NCBI GenBank assembly: GCA_002684875.1
Contig: NYVY01000104.1
Coordinates: forward strand, 1-6,074
Direction: 5' to 3'
DNA: 6,074 nt
Source: Pseudomonadota bacterium
GTDB lineage: Bacteria > Pseudomonadota > Gammaproteobacteria > Burkholderiales > Burkholderiaceae_A
In this document: positions 1 through 6,016 of the stretch, piece after piece
Layout: each line of letters starts with the position of its first letter
How positions within the stretch are numbered: position 1 is the stretch's first letter
Program-made: the position numbers and the translations under genes
The notes under the pieces: generated by a model
Databases searched by the model: none
What the model was told of the DNA's origin: nothing
The model's input: only the letters and a program-made list of their open reading frames with translations

Positions 1-1230
1 ATAAGTGGATGGAGTAGCCGAGACAAAAACTGCTTGTCTCAGTTTTGGTTCGAATTCATCAAATCTTAAAGGCCGATTATCGAGCGCTGACGGCAACCTA
101 AAGCCATGACTAACCAACGTTTCTTTTCGTGATCGGTCCCCTTTGTACATTCCTCCAACTTGGCCAATGGTCACATGGCTTTCATCAATAAAAATCAAAG
201 CATCGGTTGGCAAATAATCCATTAAGGTCGGCGGGGGTTCCCCAGGCAAAGAATTGGATATGTGCCTACTGTAATTTTCTATACCCTTACAAAACCCTAG
301 TTCCTCGAGCATTTCAAGATCAAACCTTGTTCTCTGTTCTATCCTCTGAGCCTCCGTAAACTTACCTTCGGTAACAAAAAACGGAATTCTATCTCTCAAT
401 TCTTTTTTTATGTTGTCGATTGCCTTTTTTATGGTCTCTTTTGGAGTAACGTAATGACTTGATGGGTAAATTACAGTCCTGAGTACTTTATTCCTAGTCT
501 GCCCCGTCATGGGGTCGAATAAGATTATTTCCTCAACCGTACCATCGAAAAGTTCGATACGAACCGCAGTTTCTGAGTTTTCTGATGGAAATACATCAAT
601 GGTCTCTCCCCGCACTCGAAACCTTCCCCTTGAAAACTCAAGGTCATCTCTAGCGTACTGCATTCCTACAAGCCTCGCTATCACTTCAGCTCTCGAAATT
701 CTATCACCTTCTCTAATAGCTAGAATCATTGAATTATAATTTTCTGGGTCTCCAATACCATATATGCAAGAGACTGAAGCAACAATGATCGTATCCCTCC
801 GCTCAAGTAATGATTTTGTCGCAGATAGCCTCATCTGCTCAATGTGTTCATTTATGGCAGAATCTTTTTCAATGAATAAATCTCTTTGTGGAACATAAGC
901 TTCTGGTTGATAGTAGTCGTAGTAAGAGACAAAATACTCTACGGCATTTTTTGGGAAAAAATCCCTCATTTCTGAGTAAAGCTGGGCTGCTAAGGTTTTA
1001 TTGGGAGCTAAAATTAATGCAGGCCTTCCTAATTTGGCAATTACGTTAGCCATTGTGAATGTTTTTCCAGAGCCAGTCACTCCGAGCAAAGTTTGAAACG
1101 ATAAACCATCTTCGATATTGTTTACAAGCTTTTTTATCGCATCAGGCTGGTCTCCACGTGGCTCAAAAGTGGAGACAAGGTTAAATAAGTTATCACCTTC
1201 TGCTCGATGATTGATGTTTATTGATCGCAT
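1..1230 (-). CDS. uvrB: UvrABC excinuclease subunit B, 5' part (first 410 residues)
   Basis: UvrB is the DNA-damage-verifying helicase-like subunit of cytoplasmic nucleotide excision repair; it is loaded by UvrA and then recruits UvrC for incision. The translated part follows the family throughout. GDQPDAI lies at 27-33. The Walker A motif GVTGSGKT is at about 50-57 and [10 protein letters not shown] at 75-84. The damage-probing beta-hairpin has the tyrosine cluster [12 protein letters not shown] at 103-114. The UvrA-interaction region follows ([12 protein letters not shown] at about 204-215), then GIENYSRH (about 316-323), [12 protein letters not shown] and the DEAD-like Walker B IDESH (348-352). 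The frame is open at the left edge just after VSATP, so the C-terminal helicase half and UVR motif (about 260 residues by comparison with the 673-residue E. coli protein) lie outside. The ATG at 1230 is the furthest possible start, because an in-frame TAA directly precedes it. No Shine-Dalgarno sequence is visible. The N-terminus is about 10 residues longer than in E. coli. It diverges from the aminotransferase gene. Confidence 0.98.
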   Translation of the reverse strand, partial: MRSININHRAEGDNLFNLVSTFEPRGDQPDAIKKLVNNIEDGLSFQTLLGVTGSGKTFTMANVIAKLGRPALILAPNKTLAAQLYSEMRDFFPKNAVEYFVSYYDYYQPEAYVPQRDLFIEKDSAINEHIEQMRLSATKSLLERRDTIIVASVSCIYGIGDPENYNSMILAIREGDRISRAEVIARLVGMQYARDDLEFSRGRFRVRGETIDVFPSENSETAVRIELFDGTVEEIILFDPMTGQTRNKVLRTVIYPSSHYVTPKETIKKAIDNIKKELRDRIPFFVTEGKFTEAQRIEQRTRFDLEMLEELGFCKGIENYSRHISNSLPGEPPPTLMDYLPTDALIFIDESHVTIGQVGGMYKGDRSRKETLVSHGFRLPSALDNRPLRFDEFEPKLRQAVFVSATPSTY

Positions 1231-1263
1231 TTAAAGGCACGAATTAAAAGAGATGACTTTTTT

Positions 1264-1291
1264 TTTGCAAACCATGAAATTTCGTTATAAT
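1264..1291 (+). promoter_or_regulatory. Putative sigma-70 promoter for the aminotransferase gene
   Basis: A perfect -10 hexamer TATAAT at 1286-1291 is preceded, after a 16-bp spacer, by TTTGCA at 1264-1269 (4 of 6 matches to the -35 consensus). Transcription would start near 1298 and give a leader of about 100 nt before the ATG at 1399. The -10 element is the spacer of the inverted repeat at 1278-1299, so a repressor bound there would be expected to block it. A minus-strand promoter for uvrB may overlap: TATTAT reads leftward at 1292-1287, but no good -35 stands at the right distance. This is inference from sequence only. Confidence 0.5.
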
Positions 1292-1299
1292 ACGAAATT
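1278..1299. promoter_or_regulatory. Inverted repeat, candidate operator between uvrB and the aminotransferase gene
   Basis: The arm AATTTCGT (1278-1285) and its exact reverse complement ACGAAATT (1292-1299) flank a 6-bp spacer that is TATAAT. The symmetry with arm centres 14 bp apart suits a dimeric helix-turn-helix regulator. The site lies in the divergent promoter region and covers a -10 box. No LexA box of the CTGT-N8-ACAG type is seen between 1231 and 1398, so SOS control of uvrB is not evident here. The binding protein is unknown. Confidence 0.5.
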
Positions 1300-1371
1300 A
1301 AATCCTGCAAAAACGAAACTCTTAATTTTACTCAACTAATATTCTAGTTTCAAGTTTCAGTTGCTTCTTTA

Positions 1372-1379
1372 ACGAAATT
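1372..1379 (+). repeat. Third exact copy of the operator half-site
   Basis: ACGAAATT at 1372-1379 repeats the right arm of the inverted repeat exactly, 20 bp before the aminotransferase ATG. A partial copy, ACGAAA, stands at 1313-1318. The half-sites therefore recur across the leader, which could mean an auxiliary regulator site. An 8-mer in AT-rich DNA can also recur by chance. Confidence 0.3.
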
Positions 1380-1398
1380 TGGGTTAGAAAAAGAAACC

Positions 1399-2601
1399 AT
1401 GACCCTATTTTCCCAAATTGAACCTCTTCCCAGGGACCCTATTATTGGTCTAACTGAGCTATTTAACAAAGACCAACGTCAACAAATATATAACTTAGGT
1501 GTCGGCGTCTACTTCGATAAAACTGGTAAGGTTCCAATTTTGGAAAGTGTCAGAATTGCGCAAAAAAACTTGATAGAAAAAGATTGTCCAAAAACATATC
1601 TACCAATGAATGGTACTGCTAATTTTTGCGATAATGCAAAAACCTTGGTTCTAGGCGAAGAAATTAGTTGTGTTGATTCAATATTTACCGTCCAAACCCT
1701 TGGTGGAACAGGGGCGCTCAAACTAGGAGCAGAGTTATTAAGAAGGACAGACAAAGTTCCTTTGGTTGCGATAAGTGACCCTAGCTGGGAAAACCATCGT
1801 AATATTTTTGAATCTTCTGGGTTTAAAGTTGTTTCCTATCCATATTATGACAAAAAGATAAATAACTTATGTTACTCCGACTTGATATCCACTCTCGGCA
1901 GGCTACCCTCTCAATCTGTCGTTGTTCTTCATGCATCATGTCACAACCCTACTGGCATAGACTTAACAACTGAGCAATGGCAAGAAGTTCTCGACTTGGT
2001 GAATAAAAGGAACCTGGTCCCTTTTTTTGACCTCGCCTATCAAGGCTTTAAAAACAGCCTTGAAAACGATCGACTCGTCTTAGAACAATTTTCAAAATAC
2101 AATCGACCGTTTCTTGTCGCTAGCTCATTCTCAAAGAACTTTTCACTTTACGGAGAGAGAGTGGGGGCTTTAACCACTTCAGTTGGAGCTGGCGAGGATA
2201 AAAACAAAGCATACAGTCATGTAAAGAATTTAATTAGAGGATTTTACTCCACCCCTCCAACTTATGGTCAAGCAATCGTGAGTGAGATATTGTCAGATAA
2301 CAGCATCAAGAATCTTTGGGTTTCTGAACTTGGAACAATGAGGGAAAGAATAGTGAAAATGAGGGTTTTACTATCAAATCTTCTTGAACAGTGCATACCC
2401 GAAAAGAGTTTTGAACAGATAAGAAAACAAAACGGAATGTTTAGTTATTTAGGGTTGTCAGCTGAGGATGCTTACAGTCTTAGAAATGACTACGGGGTTT
2501 ACATTCTTGAATCAGGTAGACTTTGCATCGCCGCTCTCAACGAGGGAAACATAGAAAGAGTGGCTGACGCAATATCAAAAGTTCTTTTAAAACCCAATTA
2601 A
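1399..2601 (+). CDS. Aspartate/tyrosine/aromatic aminotransferase (class I, AspC/TyrB family)
   Basis: This is a cytoplasmic PLP enzyme that moves the amino group between an amino acid and a 2-oxo acid, most likely glutamate/2-oxoglutarate with aspartate or aromatic substrates. The full 400 residues match the family's usual length. Visible landmarks are NLGVGVYFD (32-40), TYLPMNG with the conserved Tyr67, and GGTGALK (102-108) binding the cofactor phosphate. Further along are Trp130 in SDPSWENH, Asn183 in HNPTG, Asp211 and Tyr214 in FFDLAYQGF, the PLP lysine Lys246 in SSFSKNF, and Arg254. The two substrate-carboxylate arginines are Arg280 (IRGFYSTPP) and Arg374 (ESGRLCIA). YSTPP stands where AspC has YSNPP and TyrB has YSSPP, so broad aromatic activity is plausible, but AspC and TyrB cannot be separated from sequence alone. 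The ATG fits the family N-terminus; upstream is A-rich with only a weak ribosome-binding site. It is transcribed away from uvrB, a neighbourhood I recall from other beta- and gammaproteobacteria. Confidence 0.95.
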   Translation: MTLFSQIEPLPRDPIIGLTELFNKDQRQQIYNLGVGVYFDKTGKVPILESVRIAQKNLIEKDCPKTYLPMNGTANFCDNAKTLVLGEEISCVDSIFTVQTLGGTGALKLGAELLRRTDKVPLVAISDPSWENHRNIFESSGFKVVSYPYYDKKINNLCYSDLISTLGRLPSQSVVVLHASCHNPTGIDLTTEQWQEVLDLVNKRNLVPFFDLAYQGFKNSLENDRLVLEQFSKYNRPFLVASSFSKNFSLYGERVGALTTSVGAGEDKNKAYSHVKNLIRGFYSTPPTYGQAIVSEILSDNSIKNLWVSELGTMRERIVKMRVLLSNLLEQCIPEKSFEQIRKQNGMFSYLGLSAEDAYSLRNDYGVYILESGRLCIAALNEGNIERVADAISKVLLKPN

Positions 2602-2631
2602 AAGTTTAACAAATGATAATTTTTACTTTTA

Positions 2632-2640
2632 TTTTTTTTT
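2632..2640 (+). repeat. Run of nine T within a possible membrane-protein reading frame
   Basis: Nine consecutive T lie between an ATG at 2613-2615, which is 11 nt past the aminotransferase stop, and a long open frame continuing to 3289. As read, the frame from this ATG ends after nine codons at the TAA at 2640-2642. One additional T would join the ATG to the long frame. The tract could be a slippage or phase-variation site, a sequencing error, or a meaningless run in T-rich DNA. Confidence 0.35.
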
Positions 2641-2767
2641 AAGCCTCCTCATTTTTTTACCAACTTTTTTTATATTTTGGCTGCTATTTTTTAGCATTTT
2701 CGTAATTATAGTATTTTCTATACTTCTGTCTCTGGGTATTAGCGGTCTTATTCCCCTCGATATCTCT

Positions 2768-3289
2768 ATGCTATTCATTTCTTATGTATTTTTCGCATTT
2801 TTATTATTTTATCTGGGAATAGAGTTAGTACTTACACTCATAGGCTTAATGATTTTTCGATCGCTTTCTAATTATGAGACGGGTGCCTATCAATTAGATA
2901 AAAAAGCGACGACAAGTTTTTCGTCAAAAAGAAAGGCATATAAAGAAATTACAGTTTTTTTTCTGAGGGTTCTTTTAAGAAGTGTGGCGAAAAGGTTATT
3001 TTCAATGTTCAAATATTTCGCTCCAATCCCCATAATTTTCTATCTAAACAATCAGGTTAAAATCCAAGAGCCATTTTTTTACGTAAAAACCGACGGCACT
3101 GCCGTTAAATTTTCCGAAAATCTTGCGAAAACGTATGATTTTACAAAGACAAAAAACCAATTTTCAAATTATCAACGTCGCATTATTTTTTCGTGGGGTG
3201 ACAAGCAGTGGGAGAATGCCTGTCTGCTAAACACTCGTTCAGCGTACTTCATCAATGCAGCGGCCGTGTCAGGCAACGATATCTTGTAG
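2768..3289 (+). CDS. Hypothetical protein with hydrophobic N-terminus (start uncertain)
   Basis: I do not recognise this protein. From the first in-frame ATG it has 173 residues. A long hydrophobic stretch (about residues 1-31) is probably one or two membrane segments. A basic linker rich in Lys, Arg and Ser follows, with a second apolar patch near APIPIIFYL (about 85-93) and a polar C-terminal half. The frame is free of stops from 2591 to 3289 (about 233 codons). That would be rare by chance at this base composition, though T-rich DNA reads as hydrophobic protein and has fewer stops. The extra upstream part (2612-2767) is also strongly apolar but lacks an ATG. A one-base change in the T tract at 2632-2640 would supply one at 2613. 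No Shine-Dalgarno sequence is visible at 2768. The last 118 bp are antisense to the well-conserved end of sspA, which argues that at least the C-terminus may be spurious. It could be a real gene, a decayed gene or a chance frame. Confidence 0.4.
   Translation: MLFISYVFFAFLLFYLGIELVLTLIGLMIFRSLSNYETGAYQLDKKATTSFSSKRKAYKEITVFFLRVLLRSVAKRLFSMFKYFAPIPIIFYLNNQVKIQEPFFYVKTDGTAVKFSENLAKTYDFTKTKNQFSNYQRRIIFSWGDKQWENACLLNTRSAYFINAAAVSGNDIL
3085..3105 (-). terminator. Possible intrinsic terminator of sspA
   Basis: On the minus strand, ACGGC and GCCGT form a 5-bp GC-rich stem around the loop AGT (3105-3093). Three bases and then five T follow (3089-3085). It lies about 70 bp beyond the sspA stop. The stem is short and the T run is offset, so termination is plausible but not certain. 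It also falls inside the plus-strand hypothetical frame. Confidence 0.3.
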
Positions 3290-3771
3290 TGATCTAACCT
3301 CCAAAGTAGGGGAGCCAAAGCCGCGTCAATCATACTGAACTCATCACCAAGCATAAATTTAGACTTTGAAATAATTGGAGTTAACTGCGTAAGTTTTTCT
3401 TTAATTCCTGTTCTTGCTTGTTTCGAGATTTCTTCATTATTACTTTCGAGAGCGTCAACTTCAGAGAATATTTCCCTCTCGAAGTTGAATAACAAAAGCC
3501 TAGCTTTAGCTCGTAAGGCTGGGTCCGTGGGCATTAGTTGAGGATGAGGGAACCGTTCGTCTATAAATTCATTAATTATGTTTGACTCATACAGAGTCAG
3601 TTCTCTATCTACAAGTACTGGAACCTCTCCATACGGATTCATCACAGATATTTCGTCTGGTTTTGTGAATGGATCAACGTCTCGAATCTCAAAATCCATC
3701 CCTTTCTCATAAAGGACGAATCTACATCGATGACTAAAAAGGCAGGTAGACCCTGAGTACAAAACCATCAT
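3172..3771 (-). CDS. sspA: Stringent starvation protein A homologue (GST-fold RNA polymerase-associated protein)
   Basis: SspA binds RNA polymerase holoenzyme and controls stationary-phase, acid-tolerance and virulence genes in species studied; it has the glutathione S-transferase fold but is not known as an active transferase. The 199 residues match the usual length. The thioredoxin-like domain spans about 1-80: CLFSHRCRFVLYEKGMDFEI at 10-29, NPYGEVPVLV with the cis-proline Pro51, and the YESNIINE motif (61-68). FPHPQLMP (74-81) contains the Pro-His-Pro (75-77) surface element important in E. coli SspA. The helical domain ends in LAPLLWRLDHY (152-162) and MKYAERVFSRQAF (174-186). These segments look like betaproteobacterial SspA. 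The start is a double ATG, and the first has GGAG 7 nt upstream. In many beta- and gammaproteobacteria sspA is followed by sspB and may follow petABC; neither is next to it here, so the gene looks monocistronic. Confidence 0.95.
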   Translation of the reverse strand: MMVLYSGSTCLFSHRCRFVLYEKGMDFEIRDVDPFTKPDEISVMNPYGEVPVLVDRELTLYESNIINEFIDERFPHPQLMPTDPALRAKARLLLFNFEREIFSEVDALESNNEEISKQARTGIKEKLTQLTPIISKSKFMLGDEFSMIDAALAPLLWRLDHYKISLPDTAAALMKYAERVFSRQAFSHCLSPHEKIMRR

Positions 3772-3778
3772 GTTATTA

Positions 3779-3782
3779 CTCC
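3779..3782 (-). promoter_or_regulatory. Shine-Dalgarno sequence of sspA
   Basis: GGAG on the minus strand stands 7 nt before the first of two adjacent ATG codons (3771). This spacing supports that start rather than the second ATG at 3768. Confidence 0.75.
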
Positions 3783-3834
3783 ACGCTATTGAACGGATTA
3801 GTCACAGACATATGACAACATTCCAAAACCTTTA

Positions 3835-3862
3835 ATTCTATCTTAAAAATACATAACAACAA
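3835..3862 (-). promoter_or_regulatory. Putative sspA promoter
   Basis: On the minus strand, TTGTTG (3862-3857, 4 of 6 matches to TTGACA) and TAGAAT (3840-3835, 5 of 6 matches to TATAAT) are 16 bp apart. They would give a leader of roughly 55-60 nt before the sspA ATG. The large palindrome at 3873-3916 ends only 10 bp upstream of the -35 element. This is inferred from consensus similarity only. Confidence 0.4.
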
Positions 3863-3872
3863 ACAATTTCCA

Positions 3873-3916
3873 AATATATTTTCCCTGAATTTGAATAAAT
3901 TCAGGGAAAATATATT
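3873..3916. repeat. Perfect 44-bp inverted repeat (20-bp arms, 4-nt loop)
   Basis: The arms 3873-3892 and 3897-3916 are exact reverse complements around the loop GAAT. Each arm has a GC core (CCCTGAA / TTCAGGG) and an AT-rich outer end (AATATATTTT / AAAATATATT). The symmetry stops sharply at 3872/3917. It lacks the A-tract-before and T-tract-after layout of a normal intrinsic terminator; the T-rich part of each arm is on the inner 5' side instead. Candidate roles are an operator or activator site for sspA, an mRNA 3'-end stabilising hairpin for mmsA read-through transcript, or a small palindromic repeat element. Confidence 0.8.
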
Positions 3917-4172
3917 GCTCTAACCCCACTACCTTGTCCATTTTCTGCTCTTACGTTCTATAGCTTCTTTTTATTCTAAGTTTGAATCAAGAGTAATCAA
4001 TAAAACATCGATCGCAAACTTATTCAGGCCTGGCTTTTTTGTGCATCATAATATCAAGTAATCTTGTGAAATTAAACATAACTGAAGTTGTATTAGTTAC
4101 TACCATTGTCAAGCAAATTTCTTGATACATAAAACCTTCAATAATTACCAGAACAGGTTTGTGTTTTTTTAA

Positions 4173-5708
4173 TTACTTACTACTTGGCATTGAGAATTGC
4201 TTTTTATACTCAATATTTTTCTTATGCCATCTCTGTGTAATAGTTTTTCTCCTGGTATAAAAACGAACACCATCTGGACCATAAGCGTAAAGATCGCCAA
4301 ATAGCGATCTCTTCCAACCGCCGAAACTCTGATAAGAAATAGGAACTGGCAAAGGAACATTTATACCAACCATTCCTACCTTTATACAATCTGAAAATTG
4401 CCTTGCAGCTTCTCCGTCATTAGTAAAAATGCAAACTCCATTTCCATATTGATGTTCATTAATTAAATTTATAGCATCTGTTAACCGACTAACCCTAACT
4501 ATTTGCAGCACGGGTCCAAAAATTTCCTCTTTATAAGAATCCATATTTCGAGTTACGTTGTCTATCAGAGTGGCACCTAAAAAAAATCCACGTTCGTAAC
4601 CCTTTGGATTTTTGAAAATTCTACCGTCAACAACGACAGATGCTCCTTCATTTTCAGCACTATTAATATACTTAATTACTTTTTTTCTGTGCTCCATAGT
4701 TATTAAAGGACCGTAATCATTTTCTTCATTATCAAATGGTCCGATTTTTAACTTCTGGATAGCTTCCTTAAGTTTTGACACTAAAATATTAGCAAAATCA
4801 TCACCTACTACAACAGCTACCGAAATCGCCATACAACGCTCACCTGCGGAACCAAAAGCAGCCCCCATAAGTTGACTAACAACATTATTCATATCTGCAT
4901 CTTGCATTATGACAGCGTGATTCTTTGCTCCTCCAAGAGCCTGGCACCTCTTACCAAATGAAGTTGCCTTCCTATAAATTGAACCCGCTGTATTTGTCGA
5001 GCCTACAAAACTGACGCCCTCAATTCTTTCATCTTCTAACAATAAAGTTACCGTATCCTTATCTCCATTAATAACATTTAACACCCCATCAGGTAGGCCA
5101 GCCTCTGTTAATAATTGAGCAATGAACATGGCTGAACTAGGGTCTCGTTCAGAAGGCTTTAAAATAAAGCAGTTACCACAAACGATTGCAAGTGGATACA
5201 TCCATAATGGAATCATCGCAGGAAAATTAAACGGCGTAATCCCAGCAACGATTCCAAGTGGATGGAATTCACTCCAACAATCAATATTTGCTGCTGCATT
5301 TTTACTGAACTCTCCTTTTAGGATTTCAGGAGCACAGCAGGCATACTCAACATTTTCTATTCCTCGCTGTAGTTCACCCCTAGCATCATGACAAATTTTT
5401 CCATGTTCTTCACCGATTAACCTACATATTTTGGTAGCATTTTTTTCCAGCAAACTTTTGAACTCGAACATTATTCTTGCTCTTTTTATCGGAGCGGTAT
5501 CCCTCCATTCGGGAAATGCTTTTGTAGCCGAAAGCAATGCATCATAAACAGTATCTTTTCTAGCTAGTTCTAACTTTTTAGTTACTAAACCAACTGCTGG
5601 ATCAAACACATCACTGGTTGGATCTCCCTTTACAACTAGCTTTCCATTTATAAAATGACCCAAAACAGTGACCGATGATTCAACACAGCCGTTCTTTATA
5701 TCTTCCAT
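4173..5708 (-). CDS. mmsA: Methylmalonate-semialdehyde dehydrogenase (CoA-acylating)
   Basis: MmsA converts methylmalonate semialdehyde, NAD+ and CoA to propionyl-CoA, CO2 and NADH (malonate semialdehyde to acetyl-CoA) at the end of valine and related degradation, in the cytoplasm. Numbered from the chosen ATG, the 511 residues fit the family length. Landmarks are HFINGK (18-23), ELQRGIENV with Arg115, TPFNFP with Asn161 (158-163), KPSE with Lys184, and FVGST of the NAD fold (234-238). QALGGAKNH (256-264) lacks the glutamate that acts as general base in hydrolytic aldehyde dehydrogenases, as expected for CoA-acylating ones. The catalytic Cys292 follows Arg291 in AGERCMA. EEIFGPV carries Glu395, and PVPISYQSFGGWKRSLFGD (454-472) is typical of the family. 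A TTG nine codons upstream (5735) is possible, but the ATG at 5708 has AAGGGA 7 nt before it. No mmsB, enoyl-CoA hydratase or acyl-CoA dehydrogenase gene is seen beside it. Confidence 0.96.
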   Translation of the reverse strand: MEDIKNGCVESSVTVLGHFINGKLVVKGDPTSDVFDPAVGLVTKKLELARKDTVYDALLSATKAFPEWRDTAPIKRARIMFEFKSLLEKNATKICRLIGEEHGKICHDARGELQRGIENVEYACCAPEILKGEFSKNAAANIDCWSEFHPLGIVAGITPFNFPAMIPLWMYPLAIVCGNCFILKPSERDPSSAMFIAQLLTEAGLPDGVLNVINGDKDTVTLLLEDERIEGVSFVGSTNTAGSIYRKATSFGKRCQALGGAKNHAVIMQDADMNNVVSQLMGAAFGSAGERCMAISVAVVVGDDFANILVSKLKEAIQKLKIGPFDNEENDYGPLITMEHRKKVIKYINSAENEGASVVVDGRIFKNPKGYERGFFLGATLIDNVTRNMDSYKEEIFGPVLQIVRVSRLTDAINLINEHQYGNGVCIFTNDGEAARQFSDCIKVGMVGINVPLPVPISYQSFGGWKRSLFGDLYAYGPDGVRFYTRRKTITQRWHKKNIEYKKQFSMPSSK

Positions 5709-5715
5709 GAACTTG

Positions 5716-5721
5716 TCCCTT
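5716..5721 (-). promoter_or_regulatory. Shine-Dalgarno sequence deciding the mmsA start
   Basis: AAGGGA on the minus strand stands 7 nt before the ATG at 5708. The alternative TTG start at 5735 would place this element inside the coding sequence and has no comparable site of its own. Confidence 0.75.
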
Positions 5722-5739
5722 AACAGATATTTCAATTCA

Positions 5740-5767
5740 ATAATCGGTTTCTAACAAAAAATATCAA
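5740..5767 (-). promoter_or_regulatory. Putative mmsA promoter
   Basis: On the minus strand, TTGATA (5767-5762, 5 of 6 matches to TTGACA) and GATTAT (5745-5740, 4 of 6 matches to TATAAT) are 16 bp apart. They lie in the 95-bp gap between the upstream frame and mmsA. A perfect TTGACA also occurs at 5783-5778, but no good -10 follows it at 16-18 bp. mmsA may thus have its own promoter, though co-transcription with the upstream frame is not excluded. Confidence 0.35.
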
Positions 5768-5803
5768 CCCAAATTTATGTCAATACTGACGACAGTCTAC
5801 TTT

Positions 5804-6016
5804 TCATTTTAATTTTGAACAAGTTCCATAAGTCGCTGTATCTGGAGAGTCTCCATTCATTAAAAAAGAATGGCTATGCATGGGATAAACAACAAACCTT
5901 TCTTTATCATGCGAAAAATTAATTACCTCCTCAACAATTTCGGGTATACCAAGTTGTCTACCATCGAAGTCTATGCAGGTTATCCTACCATTACTAGCGC
6001 CTAATAACAGAGCCAC
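5804..6016 (-). CDS. Unrecognised protein, 3' part only (5' end lost at GC-rich junction)
   Basis: A reading frame ends in TGA at 5804-5806 and runs upstream without a stop to the window edge. The AT-rich part encodes about 68 residues, with segments such as GRITCIDFDGRQLGIPEIV, then KERFVVYPMHSHSF, and the end CSKLK. The MHSH element and acidic patches do not let me name a family; a metal-binding HxH is possible but unproven. A GTG at 6016 could be read as a start, but it has no Shine-Dalgarno sequence. It sits exactly where base composition jumps, so it is probably not the true start. The frame continues through the GC-rich tail (Ala/Arg-rich peptide), but that part may be foreign. The stop is 95 bp before mmsA on the same strand, so the two could be co-transcribed. 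Confidence 0.4.
   Translation of the reverse strand: MALLLGASNGRITCIDFDGRQLGIPEIVEEVINFSHDKERFVVYPMHSHSFLMNGDSPDTATYGTCSKLK

Larger units (their letters stand above)
3772..4172. other. Intergenic region between mmsA and sspA
   Basis: About 400 bp without a convincing gene. It holds the sspA Shine-Dalgarno sequence, a candidate sspA promoter and the 44-bp palindrome. Between 3917 and 4172 I see AT-rich DNA with no clear gene, no strong mmsA terminator and no RNA gene. A weak minus-strand pairing (AAACCT with AGGTTT, loop about 17 nt, near 4135-4165) is too loose to call a terminator. Confidence 0.6.

Noticed and set aside
509..739. Plus-strand frame of 76 codons inside uvrB
   Set aside because: It is antisense to the well-conserved UvrB region and is a shadow frame.
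1509..1754. Minus-strand frame of 81 codons inside the aminotransferase gene
   Set aside because: It is antisense to a clear family match, with no independent support.
3843..3941. A 32-codon minus-strand ATG frame that runs through the 44-bp palindrome
   Set aside because: It is short, has no clear Shine-Dalgarno sequence, and its coding potential comes mainly from the palindrome. It is more likely chance.
4024..4042. AGGCCTGGC followed by six T on the plus strand, terminator-like
   Set aside because: The palindromic core leaves no room for a loop, and no plus-strand gene lies immediately upstream.
4169..4360. Minus-strand frame of 63 codons over the 3' end of mmsA
   Set aside because: It is an alternative frame of the conserved MmsA C-terminus, so a shadow.
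5122..5391. Plus-strand frame of 89 codons inside mmsA
   Set aside because: It is antisense to conserved MmsA motifs, so a shadow.
5709..5735. TTG-initiated extension of MmsA by nine residues
   Set aside because: The ATG at 5708 has a well-spaced AAGGGA, and the extension would cover it.
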